NCBI GenBank assembly: GCA_004297935.1
Contig: SCRE01000018.1
Span: 1 to 64,000 of the forward strand
DNA: 64,000 nucleotides
Source of the DNA: Microbacteriaceae bacterium
GTDB taxonomy: Bacteria > Actinomycetota > Actinomycetes > Actinomycetales > Microbacteriaceae
Reading direction: 5' to 3'
The notes beneath the pieces were generated by a model that saw nothing but the letters and a program-made list of their open reading frames with translations, was not told the DNA's origin and made no database searches. Shown here one piece after another: positions 20,438-28,708 of the stretch. How positions within the stretch are numbered: position 1 is the stretch's first letter; each line of letters opens with the position of its first letter. The position numbers and the translations under genes are program-made.

Positions 20438-21769
20438 TCAGAGCCGGCCGGCGGCCTTCAAGGCGAGGTACCGGTCGGCGACGGCGGGCGGCAGGTCTGC
20501 CGGTGTGCCGGTGACGATCTCGGCACCGAGTTGCACGATGGCGGCACTGACGCGCGCAGCGTCCAGCAGCGCTCGTTCGGCCGCCGCGGCCCGGTAGACC
20601 TGTTCGCGGTCGCCCCGCTCGGATGTCGCGTTCCGCACTCCGGGGTCGGTGACGGATGCGACCAGCACGGTGTGTCTTCTGGTCAGTTGCGGCAGCACCG
20701 ACAGCAGCCCCTGACTCGCGCCGGGCGACTGTGCGGAGGTCAGCAGCACGACGAGGGCACGATGACTGGTCACCTCGCGCACCAGGGCGGGCACGGCGGT
20801 CCAGTCCATCTCGATCAGTTCCGGATCGATTCCGGCCATGCTGTCGACCATGCGCGACAGCAGCGCGGCACCCGTTGCGCCCTGCACCCGCCCGCGCACC
20901 CGACGGTCATAGGCAAGCAGATCGACGCGGTCACCGGCCCGTGACGCGAGCGCCGCCAGCAGCAGAGCCGCCTCGAACGCCGTGTCGATGCGGGGCTCGT
21001 TGTCGATCCGTGCCGCCGAGGTCCGACTCGTGTCGATCAGGATGACGACCCGGCGATCGCGTTCCGGGCGCCATGTGCGCACCATCAGCTTCGAGTCGGC
21101 AGCGGAGTTCGGGTCGGTGCGTCGCGCCGTCGCACGCCAGTCGATCGAGCGCACGTCGTCGCCGCGCACATACTCGCGCAGCGAGTCGAACTCGGTTCCC
21201 TGTCCGCGGATCATCACGCTCGTGCGGCCATCGAGTTCGCGCAGCCGGGCGAGCCGGGACGGCAGGTGCTTGCGGGAGAGGAACGGCGGCAGCACCCTGA
21301 TGTGCCCCGGCGCCACCAACGTCGCCTGTCGTGACCACAGCCGAAGCGGCCCGGCCGACCGGACGGTCACGTGTGCGACACGGCGTTCGCCGCGACGCAC
21401 CGGCGTCAACGTCAACGAGATCACTCTGCGCTCACCCGGCGGAATCCGCACGGGCACGCGCGTCGCCGGTGCCCCCGCGGACGGCTGCCAGGCATCCCGG
21501 ATGCGGGCGCGCAGCACCCGCGGACCGACGTTCGTCAGATAGAGCCTGCTCGTCACGCTCTCCCCCAATCGCACGCGGGCGGGAAGGTCGCGGTCGAACG
21601 CGACCGCGCTCGGCGACGCGGCGACGATCAGGTCGATCGCGCCGAGGGTGCAGACCAGCACCAACCAGCCGAGGAGCACGAGCGCGGAGGTGCCGGCATC
21701 CGAACCGAACGCGACGACGGGCACGATGCCGAGGCAGACCAGTGCGACGAAGCGGCCGCCGATCGTCAT
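20438..21769 (-). CDS. DUF58 domain protein (VWA-like)
   Basis: 443 residues. Two N-terminal membrane helices (10-55) are followed by a beta-rich part and the DUF58 signature (FDSLREYVRGDDVRSIDWRATAR) near 215. A VWA-like domain follows (RRVVILIDTSRTS, a MIDAS-type DTS). DUF58 proteins pair with MoxR AAA ATPases, which are thought to remodel or load them. It is the last gene of the operon GPDPase-like, DUF4129, DUF4350, moxR, DUF58, starting 40 bases after moxR. Confidence 0.88.
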   Translation of the reverse strand: MTIGGRFVALVCLGIVPVVAFGSDAGTSALVLLGWLVLVCTLGAIDLIVAASPSAVAFDRDLPARVRLGESVTSRLYLTNVGPRVLRARIRDAWQPSAGAPATRVPVRIPPGERRVISLTLTPVRRGERRVAHVTVRSAGPLRLWSRQATLVAPGHIRVLPPFLSRKHLPSRLARLRELDGRTSVMIRGQGTEFDSLREYVRGDDVRSIDWRATARRTDPNSAADSKLMVRTWRPERDRRVVILIDTSRTSAARIDNEPRIDTAFEAALLLAALASRAGDRVDLLAYDRRVRGRVQGATGAALLSRMVDSMAGIDPELIEMDWTAVPALVREVTSHRALVVLLTSAQSPGASQGLLSVLPQLTRRHTVLVASVTDPGVRNATSERGDREQVYRAAAAERALLDAARVSAAIVQLGAEIVTGTPADLPPAVADRYLALKAAGRL

Positions 21770-21809
21770 GGGGCGCCCGCCCCACGCCCGCCCCACGCCG
21801 GAAGAGCGC

Positions 21810-22850
21810 TCACAGCGGTACCTGCACCTGCTGCACAATCGATCGCAGGATGGTGTCGGCCGAGACGCCCTCGAGCTCTGCCTCCGGCCGCAGCTGCATC
21901 CGGTGCCGCCAGACCGGGAGCACCATGGCCTGCACATGGTCCGGGGTGATCCAGTCGTAACCGCTCAGCCAGGCCCACGCCTTGGCGCTCGCCAGCAACG
22001 CGGTGGTTCCGCGCGGACTGATGCCGAGCCGCACGGACGGGCTGTGCCGGGTCGCACGAGCCAGGTCGACGATGTAGGCGAGCACGTCCGATCCGGCGCC
22101 GACGGATGCCGCAGCATCCTGCGCCGCCGCAAGCTCTGCCGCGCCGAGCACCGGAGTCACGCCTGCGCCCGCGAGGTCACGCGGGTTGAATCCGGTCGCA
22201 TGCCGGCGCAGGATCTCGAACTCGGTGTCGCGCTCCGGCAGGTCCAATGTGAGCTTCAGCAGGAATCGGTCGAGCTGCGCCTCGGGCAGCGTGTAGGTGC
22301 CCTCGTACTCGATCGGGTTCTGGGTCGCAGCGACGATGAACGGCTGCGGCAGCGGACGGGTGACGCCGTCGGCGCTGACCTGCCGTTCCTCCATGGCCTC
22401 GAGCAGTGCTGACTGTGTCTTCGGCGGTGTGCGGTTGATCTCGTCCGCCAGCAGGATGTTCGTGAACACCGGACCCTCGCGGAACTCGAACTCGCCGGCC
22501 TTCGCGTCGTAGACGAGCGAGCCGGTGACGTCGCCGGGCATCAGGTCGGGGGTGAACTGCAGCCTTTTGGTCTCCAGGCTCAGAGCGTGGCTGAGGGAGC
22601 GCACCAGAAGGGTCTTCGCCACGCCGGGAACGCCCTCCAACAGCACGTGTCCGCGCGCCAGCAGCGCGATGATCAGACCCGTCACGGTGCCGTCCTGGCC
22701 GACGACTGCCTTGCCGACCTCGGTACGCACCTGCGCCAGCGCGGTGCGCAGCGGGTTCGGGGCGGCAGGCGCTTGCGCTTGGCCGGGTGCTTGCGTCGGG
22801 GTGGGTGCCTGCGTCGGGGCGGGTGCTTGCGTCGGGGTGGTGTCGGTCAT
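21810..22850 (-). CDS. MoxR-family AAA+ ATPase
   Basis: 346 residues. Walker A is GVPGVAKT (73-80) and Walker B is ILLADEINR (131-139); the sensor region VAATQNPIEYEGTYTLPEAQLDRF is complete. MoxR ATPases act as chaperones for VWA-domain partners, here the adjacent DUF58 protein. The N-terminus (5-28) is a PTQAP tandem repeat before the AAA fold. Start 22850 gives MTDTTPTQAP; the farther upstream ATG adds Arg-rich residues unlike the family. It follows the DUF4350 gene by 4 bases. Confidence 0.93.
   Translation of the reverse strand: MTDTTPTQAPAPTQAPTPTQAPGQAQAPAAPNPLRTALAQVRTEVGKAVVGQDGTVTGLIIALLARGHVLLEGVPGVAKTLLVRSLSHALSLETKRLQFTPDLMPGDVTGSLVYDAKAGEFEFREGPVFTNILLADEINRTPPKTQSALLEAMEERQVSADGVTRPLPQPFIVAATQNPIEYEGTYTLPEAQLDRFLLKLTLDLPERDTEFEILRRHATGFNPRDLAGAGVTPVLGAAELAAAQDAAASVGAGSDVLAYIVDLARATRHSPSVRLGISPRGTTALLASAKAWAWLSGYDWITPDHVQAMVLPVWRHRMQLRPEAELEGVSADTILRSIVQQVQVPL
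22767..22838 (-). repeat. Short tandem repeat encoding PTQAP units in MoxR
   Basis: Imperfect 15-18-base units encode PTQAP, PTQAP, PTQAP and GQAQAP at the N-terminus of MoxR. This is a disordered linker before the ATPase domain and likely variable between strains. Confidence 0.75.
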
Positions 22851-22854
22851 GGAT

Positions 22855-24207
22855 TCATTCTCCCGTGCTCGGTCGATCAGGTCGGTTGTCGGGCGACGGA
22901 TGCCCGGTCGCGCCTGCCGCGTCCGGGGTGGTCGCGCGCGGCGCATCCGAGCCGCCGGTTGCCGCGACGACCGCGTGCTCGAGTTGTGCGAGTCGGTCGG
23001 ACAGGCGCATGAGCTCGCCGTCGGACTGCGGCAGGGCCTCCAACAGGATGCGCCGTGCCTGCAACGGATCCGTGCGCGTTATCGAGGCGGCGGCATCCGC
23101 GATCTCGGTGATCGTCGCGGTGTGCGGCAGGCCGCAGCGCGCGCCGATGCGGCCTGCCACGCCGATGCGCAGTGCATCGATCGCGCGCAGGCGCGCGGAG
23201 GAGCGCTGATACAGGCGGGCGCGACCCTCCATCGTCTCCTCGGCGCGCACGACGACGGGCAGGTTCTCGATCACGAGTGGGCCGAACCGGCGTCCGCGCC
23301 AGACGGCTGCGGCAATCGCGGCGGCGACCAGCAGCAACACGGCCGGTGTGACCCAGCCCGGTGTCAGCTCGCCCAGGCTCGGGGGGCCGGTCACGTCGAC
23401 GTCCGCGAGCGTCGGCAGGTACCAGACCAGGGTGCTGTGCGAACCGAGCAGATTCAGCGCGAGGGCTGCGTTCCCCTCGCGCACCACGTTCTCGTTGTCG
23501 AACACGCTCGTGGAGCCGATGACCCACTGGGCGTGTTCACCGCCGTCGAGGCCTGCCAGCGCATATTCGCCGGGCGAGGTGGGAAAGCAGCCCGTGTATG
23601 CACTGTTCGACAGCCGATACACGCTCTGCGGGGGTGAGATTCTGCCTGCCTTGAGCGCGGCCGGAAGCGCGCACCGTGCACGCGGTGCCGTCATGCCGGA
23701 TTTCGGCGGCCCGGCAGCCGCGATCGCGGGCGAGAGGGTTTGCAGTGCGGTGAATCCGGGCTGCACGAGCACTGTCGTCGTGGCCAGATCGTCCAGCGTG
23801 TGCAGCTTGTGTGCGTTGAGATAGCCATTCGGATCGTAGATGAGCAACGTGCTGTCCGCCGCCGCGCGCACCGCCGCCGTCGCCTGGGCGAGCGTGTTCG
23901 CCTTCACCACGTGGACGCCCTGCCCTGCGAGCACGTTCGCCACTGCCATCGCGCCCACTGGCGCCGGGTTGTCGGAGCCCAGCACGGGCCCGGCGGAGCG
24001 TGCGCTGCCGCTGAGCAGGAAGGCGCCGATCGCCGTCGCCAGTCCGATCACCGCGAGCACGATCCAGAATCGTGCGCGTCGCGACTGCCCGCGCGGCGAC
24101 AGCGCTGTGCCGGCCGGGCGGGTGTCGGCAGAACGTGTGCCGGCTGGGCGGGTGTCGTCGGAGTCATCGCGGCGTGCCTGCGCCGACGCGGCGGTCGGCG
24201 TGCTCAT
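22855..24207 (-). CDS. DUF4350 domain membrane protein
   Basis: 450 residues. A hydrophilic N-terminus with RPAGT repeats is followed by one membrane helix (about 47-67) and an extracytoplasmic DUF4350 domain (GSDNPAPVGAMAVANVLAGQGVHV, then STLLIYDPNGYL). A second membrane helix lies near 280-300 and a cytoplasmic tail follows. DUF4350 resembles the GATase-like fold of ABC-associated gliding proteins; no enzyme activity is assigned. It overlaps the DUF4129 gene by 4 bases and is followed 4 bases later by moxR, a tight operon. Confidence 0.85.
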   Translation of the reverse strand: MSTPTAASAQARRDDSDDTRPAGTRSADTRPAGTALSPRGQSRRARFWIVLAVIGLATAIGAFLLSGSARSAGPVLGSDNPAPVGAMAVANVLAGQGVHVVKANTLAQATAAVRAAADSTLLIYDPNGYLNAHKLHTLDDLATTTVLVQPGFTALQTLSPAIAAAGPPKSGMTAPRARCALPAALKAGRISPPQSVYRLSNSAYTGCFPTSPGEYALAGLDGGEHAQWVIGSTSVFDNENVVREGNAALALNLLGSHSTLVWYLPTLADVDVTGPPSLGELTPGWVTPAVLLLVAAAIAAAVWRGRRFGPLVIENLPVVVRAEETMEGRARLYQRSSARLRAIDALRIGVAGRIGARCGLPHTATITEIADAAASITRTDPLQARRILLEALPQSDGELMRLSDRLAQLEHAVVAATGGSDAPRATTPDAAGATGHPSPDNRPDRPSTGE

Positions 24208-24890
24208 CCGCCGACCTCGGCGCGTTCCGGCCGCGAATGGCGAAGCGGGTGCGCCGCGTTCAGCCGCGCATCGAGGTCACGCAGGTGTTCGTAGTCGTCT
24301 GCCGTGCCCGGCCGACCGAGGTAGCGCACGCCGTCGAAGATCGCGGCGGCGCCCGTCAGTGGCCGCCGCAGGGCGGGGAAGGCCTCAGCGGCACGAGCCG
24401 TGACCTCATGCGCTGTCGTTCCCGGCTGCACGGCGACGATGGTGCGTTCTGCGAGCCCCCGAGTGAGCGCCCGGAAGAGGTCCACCACGGCTGCGCTCCA
24501 CTGTCCGGCCCGGGCCGCCGCCGCCGCGGTACGGCGCAGTTCCGCGGCGGTGCGCGCGTCGTCGGCATCGAGAACGGCCTGTTTCTGCGCGCGAGACCGG
24601 TTCAGCCGCGGCACGCCGAAGACGATCAGAGCACCCACCAGCAGGCAGACCACGACCACGGTGCCGATGACGGCGAACGTGCCCGTGATGCCGGATCCCG
24701 CCGAGAACAGAGACGTGAGCCAACGTTGTACGGCCTGCGCGGCAAGATCGATCCAGGTCGGCTTCGCGGCCTGGTAGGCCGGGTTGCTCAGTTCCTTGAC
24801 GAGCAGGTCGTGCGCGTGCGGGGCATCCGGGTCGACAGGAATGCCCTGCCGCAACCCCGCGAGCGTGTACACGAAGGCCGGCACCGTCAT
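24204..24890 (-). CDS. DUF4129 domain membrane protein
   Basis: 228 residues with one membrane helix (about 68-92) flanked by an extracytoplasmic N-terminal part and a cytoplasmic DUF4129 domain (AAELRRTAAAAARAGQWSAAVVDLFRAL, then TAHEVTARAAEAFP). DUF4129 often occurs at the C-terminus of transglutaminase-like proteins in MoxR clusters; here it stands alone. ATG 24890 overlaps the preceding gene by 4 bases. The long in-frame ORF upstream of this ATG is a shadow of that gene. Confidence 0.85.
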   Translation of the reverse strand: MTVPAFVYTLAGLRQGIPVDPDAPHAHDLLVKELSNPAYQAAKPTWIDLAAQAVQRWLTSLFSAGSGITGTFAVIGTVVVVCLLVGALIVFGVPRLNRSRAQKQAVLDADDARTAAELRRTAAAAARAGQWSAAVVDLFRALTRGLAERTIVAVQPGTTAHEVTARAAEAFPALRRPLTGAAAIFDGVRYLGRPGTADDYEHLRDLDARLNAAHPLRHSRPERAEVGG

Positions 24891-26179
24891 GGGAATGGTG
24901 GCGTCGCTGGGCCGTGGTTGCCGGACGGACTCCGCGACCCGGCTGCGGTCGGTACGGCGAACGGGTTCTGTGCGCCGACGGTGCCAGCTTGACGGTTCTC
25001 GACGAAACGTTGGAGCGTCAGGTCGAGGCCTTCTTTGCGCATGCGCAGATCGACGTAGATCAGGGCACCGACCGCTGACTGCACGATCGAGGTGATCGAG
25101 CCGATCACCAGGGCGATCAGGAAGGTGACCAGGTAGGACACGGCGACGAGCACGATCGACGCCGCCATCCCACCGTCGGAGCTGACACCGGTCGGGGCGA
25201 CGACGACGAGAATCAGCGAGAAGATGATCGAGATCGCCGTCGAGGCCAGTTGGCTTGCCGCGGCCAAGATGATCGCGATCAGCGCCTGCACGCCGAACGT
25301 GCGCCAGAAGTAGCCGTGTGTCAGCGACCAGGATCGCGCGATCGCCGCCCGGAGAGGCACCCGTTCGAGGACGATCACGCTGGGCACGAGCGAGACCTTC
25401 GTGCCGATCCACACTCCGAGCACGCCCAACCCCAGCGCCGCGATGATGCCGACGATGACGCCCGCCGCGATGCCGGCCGGGCCGAGCAGCACGAGGGCGG
25501 CAACGATTCCGCCCAAGACGGCGACGGCGACGACAACAGCGCCGGTGATCAACAGCACCCAGGCGACCAGTGCCCACCGGCGGCCGACGATGCCGCGCCA
25601 CAGCCCGCGCAGCGACAGCTTCTCGCCGACCGTGCCTCGGGCGACCTCGTTGACGATCACGCCCTGCAACAGCGCCGAGCCGATCAGACTCAACACGGCG
25701 GGCACCAGTGCGGACAGCATGATGGACACGATGGAACCGGCAGCGACCGCATTGCGATCAGTCGGGCTCGCCATGTCGATGCGACCGATCGCCAGCGCGA
25801 CGGCGGCTCCGACGACGAGCAGCGACGCAACCACGATCACGGCCTGAATCAGCAACGCGCTGCCGAAGGTCGGTTTCGGATTGCGACGCAAGACGTGGAA
25901 CGGCGCGCCCATCAGCGTGCCGAAACCGAGCGGCCGCAACGGGATCAGTCCGGGCTTCGGCGGGGGAGTCCACCCGCCCGGCGCGCCATAGGCACCCGGC
26001 CCGTACCCGCCCACAGGCGCCCCGTACCAGGGCGGAGGCGGCGGTGCATACCCGGGCGGCGGGCCGTACCCGGGCGGATATCCACCGGGTGGAGGTGCGC
26101 TCGGCGGCGGTGGGTTCTCGCCGAACTGCGGCCTGTTCGATGGATCGTCCGGGGGCTGCCAGCTCTGGTCGTCGATCAC
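24887..26179 (-). CDS. Polytopic membrane protein, GPDPase-type membrane domain
   Basis: 430 residues. The cytoplasmic N-terminus (about 80 residues) is Pro/Gly/Tyr-rich (PPPGGYPPGYGPPPGYAPPPPP). Six or more membrane helices follow with the pattern of the glycerophosphoryl diester phosphodiesterase membrane domain (RSWSLTHGYFWRTFGVQALI is a typical late segment). There is no catalytic phosphodiesterase domain, so the protein is not itself an enzyme. GTG 26179 follows GAGAGAGGG. It is the first gene of the MoxR operon and is divergent from mtrA. Rv3690-Rv3695 in mycobacteria is the comparable module. Confidence 0.8.
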   Translation of the reverse strand: MIDDQSWQPPDDPSNRPQFGENPPPPSAPPPGGYPPGYGPPPGYAPPPPPWYGAPVGGYGPGAYGAPGGWTPPPKPGLIPLRPLGFGTLMGAPFHVLRRNPKPTFGSALLIQAVIVVASLLVVGAAVALAIGRIDMASPTDRNAVAAGSIVSIMLSALVPAVLSLIGSALLQGVIVNEVARGTVGEKLSLRGLWRGIVGRRWALVAWVLLITGAVVVAVAVLGGIVAALVLLGPAGIAAGVIVGIIAALGLGVLGVWIGTKVSLVPSVIVLERVPLRAAIARSWSLTHGYFWRTFGVQALIAIILAAASQLASTAISIIFSLILVVVAPTGVSSDGGMAASIVLVAVSYLVTFLIALVIGSITSIVQSAVGALIYVDLRMRKEGLDLTLQRFVENRQAGTVGAQNPFAVPTAAGSRSPSGNHGPATPPFP

Positions 26180-26356
26180 CTCAGCCCTCTCTCCGCGGGA
26201 TGCCTGGCACACGCGGCGTCAGGTCCATGCTGGCATATCGTGGCCACTGTTGGGCTCCTTCGGGCGCCTTATGGACAGTCTCGACTACTCTTATGCCAGA
26301 AGTTCGATGGTTCGTGCATACCCGAGTTGCATGAGCCCTGCCACGAAGTTGGGACT

Positions 26357-27040
26357 ATGACCGCTCGCATTCTGGTTGTCGACGATGACACCGCCCTTGC
26401 CGAGATGATCGGCATCGTGCTGCGCACAGAAGGTTTCGAGCCGCATTTCTGTGCGGACGGTGCACTCGCCGTCGACGCCTTCCACACGTCGAAGCCTGAT
26501 CTCGTGCTGCTTGATCTGATGTTGCCGGGGCTCGATGGTATCGAGGTGTGCACGCGCATCCGTGCGGAATCCGGCACGCCGGTGATCATGCTGACGGCGA
26601 AGTCCGACACCGCCGACGTGGTCAAGGGTCTCGAATCGGGTGCGGACGACTACATGGTCAAACCGTTCAACCCCAAGGAACTCGTCGCGCGCATTCGCAC
26701 GCGACTGCGTCCGGCGCCGACGGGTCCGGCATCCGAACAGCTGCAGATCGGGGATCTGGAGGTCGACATCGCCGCACACGAGGTGCGTCGAGGTCCCACC
26801 GCGATCAACCTGACCCCGCTCGAGTTCGATCTGCTGCTCGCCTTGGCCTCGAAGCCGCAGCAGGTATTCACCCGCGAGATGCTGCTGGAGCAGGTTTGGG
26901 GCTACCACTACAAGGCCGACACGCGACTGGTGAACGTGCACGTGCAACGGCTGCGGGCGAAGGTCGAGGACGATCCGGACAATCCCAGGATCGTGATGAC
27001 GGTGCGCGGCGTCGGCTACCGCGCCGGCGCAGTCGCCTAG
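26357..27040 (+). CDS. mtrA: Response regulator MtrA
   Basis: A 227-residue OmpR-type regulator. The receiver domain has acidic residues Asp9-Asp11, phospho-acceptor Asp53 and Lys102; the C-terminal winged helix ends NVHVQRLRAKVEDDPDNPRIVMTVRGVGYRAG. MtrA is the essential actinobacterial regulator of division, wall hydrolases and replication genes. It is followed by its kinase 6 bases later and then by lpqB, the standard order. Confidence 0.96.
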   Translation: MTARILVVDDDTALAEMIGIVLRTEGFEPHFCADGALAVDAFHTSKPDLVLLDLMLPGLDGIEVCTRIRAESGTPVIMLTAKSDTADVVKGLESGADDYMVKPFNPKELVARIRTRLRPAPTGPASEQLQIGDLEVDIAAHEVRRGPTAINLTPLEFDLLLALASKPQQVFTREMLLEQVWGYHYKADTRLVNVHVQRLRAKVEDDPDNPRIVMTVRGVGYRAGAVA

Positions 27041-27046
27041 CGGATC

Positions 27047-28708
27047 ATGACGCAGAACGGATCCGGCTGGGCGAGCGCTGGTCCGCGTGGCCGGCACACC
27101 TGGAACGCCCTGCGCCACTGGCGGGGCTGGCGTGACCCCGTCACGACGGTTGCCCGATTGTGGCGCGGGTCGCTGCAGTTCCGCACGTCGTTCATCACGG
27201 TCGTTCTCGCGGGCGTTGCGATCCTCGTGACCGGCCTGGTCGTCTCCTACAGCGTCGGCAACGACCTGTTCCAGTCTCGCCTGGATCAGGCGTTCCGGGA
27301 CTCCGGACGGGCGCGCACCAGTGCCCAGGCCACGCTCGACGCGGCGGATGCGACGGACCCGGCCGCGGTTCAGGACCTGTGGGCATCCGCGCGCAGTGGC
27401 ATCCAGACGGCGACGTCGACCCGGCTGGTGGCCGCGTTCCGGGAGCCCGGCCAGGCCAGCGACCCGTTCGCACCCACCGATTTCGCCACAACGGGGCTGC
27501 CCTCGAAGCTGATCACACCGGAGTTGCGCAAGCAGGTGCAGAAGGCCTCGGGCCGGCTGTATGCGCAGTCCGTCGCTCTGCCGAACGCGGGCGACAGCAC
27601 AGACCCCGGCATTGTGGTGGGCACCGAGATCGTGCTGCCGAGCGCCGGGCGGTACGAGCTGTACATCGGTTATGACCTGAGCGACTCCGAGCAGACACTG
27701 CTGTTCGTGCAGCGCACCCTGCTGCTGGCCGGCCTCGCGCTGATCCTGCTGATCGGGGCGGTGACCTGGGTCGTCGTGCGGTTCGTGGTCGCACCGATCC
27801 GGTTGGCGGCTGAGACGAGCCAGCGGCTGGCCGGCGGCGATCTCGAGGTGCGCATTCCCGAGCGCGGGGAGGACGTGCTGGCCACGCTTGCGCGGTCGTT
27901 CAACGGCATGGCGGACAGCCTGCAGCGGCAGATCACGCAGTTGGCGACGCTGTCGCAGCTGCAGCAGCGGTTCGTGTCGGATGTCTCGCACGAGTTGCGA
28001 ACGCCGCTGACCACCATCCGGTTGGCCGGCGATGTCATCTACGATCAGCGCGAGGCGTTCCCGTCGGCGACCGCTCGCACCGCGGAGCTCCTGCACACGC
28101 AGGTCGAACGCTTCGATCGACTGCTCTCCGACCTGCTGGAGATCAGCCGCTACGACGCCGGCTCCGTTGCGCTGGAGTTGGAGCCGACGAACCTGGTGCG
28201 CCTGGTCGAGGAGGCCGCTGACGGCATGAAGACGCTGGTGGCGGACGGCGGATCGGAACTGCGGGTCGATGCGCCCGGCGGGTACTTCGATGTCGAGATC
28301 GACGCGCGTCGCATCCGCCGGGTCGTCTGGAATCTGCTCGGCAACGCCATCGAGCACGGCGAAGGCAAGCCGATCGTGCTCACCGTGGACAGCAACGAGA
28401 CCGCTGTGGCGATCTCGGTGCGCGACTACGGTCTCGGCATGACGGAGCAGGACCTCTCCCGAGTGTTCGACCGTTTCTGGCGGGCCGACCCGTCTCGGCG
28501 CCGCACCATCGGAGGTACCGGGCTCGGGCTCGCGATCTCGCTCGAGGATGCCACCGTGCACGGTGGCGTGATCGAGGTGTGGTCGCGACCCGGTGCCGGT
28601 TCGTGCTTCCGCCTGACGCTTCCCCGCGTGCCCGGGTCGCCGATCGAGGCCTCCCCGCTGCCGCTGCCGCCACGCGACGCGCCGCTCGAGACGGAGGTAA
28701 CCGCATGA
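27047..28708 (+). CDS. mtrB: Sensor histidine kinase MtrB
   Basis: 553 residues. There are two membrane helices (about 48-68 and 220-245) around an extracytoplasmic sensor region of about 150 residues. A HAMP domain follows, then the HisKA box SDVSHELRTPLTTIR with His315 and an HATPase domain (NLLGNAIEHGEG, then DYGLGM, then GGTGLGLAI). It phosphorylates MtrA. The stop overlaps the lpqB start by 4 bases. Confidence 0.96.
   Translation: MTQNGSGWASAGPRGRHTWNALRHWRGWRDPVTTVARLWRGSLQFRTSFITVVLAGVAILVTGLVVSYSVGNDLFQSRLDQAFRDSGRARTSAQATLDAADATDPAAVQDLWASARSGIQTATSTRLVAAFREPGQASDPFAPTDFATTGLPSKLITPELRKQVQKASGRLYAQSVALPNAGDSTDPGIVVGTEIVLPSAGRYELYIGYDLSDSEQTLLFVQRTLLLAGLALILLIGAVTWVVVRFVVAPIRLAAETSQRLAGGDLEVRIPERGEDVLATLARSFNGMADSLQRQITQLATLSQLQQRFVSDVSHELRTPLTTIRLAGDVIYDQREAFPSATARTAELLHTQVERFDRLLSDLLEISRYDAGSVALELEPTNLVRLVEEAADGMKTLVADGGSELRVDAPGGYFDVEIDARRIRRVVWNLLGNAIEHGEGKPIVLTVDSNETAVAISVRDYGLGMTEQDLSRVFDRFWRADPSRRRTIGGTGLGLAISLEDATVHGGVIEVWSRPGAGSCFRLTLPRVPGSPIEASPLPLPPRDAPLETEVTA

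Noticed and set aside
17338-20944. Plus-strand frames over RDD, aquaporin and DUF58 (17623-18453, 19434-20255, 20243-20944)
   Set aside because: Antisense shadows rich in Arg/Gly/Asp with no family features.
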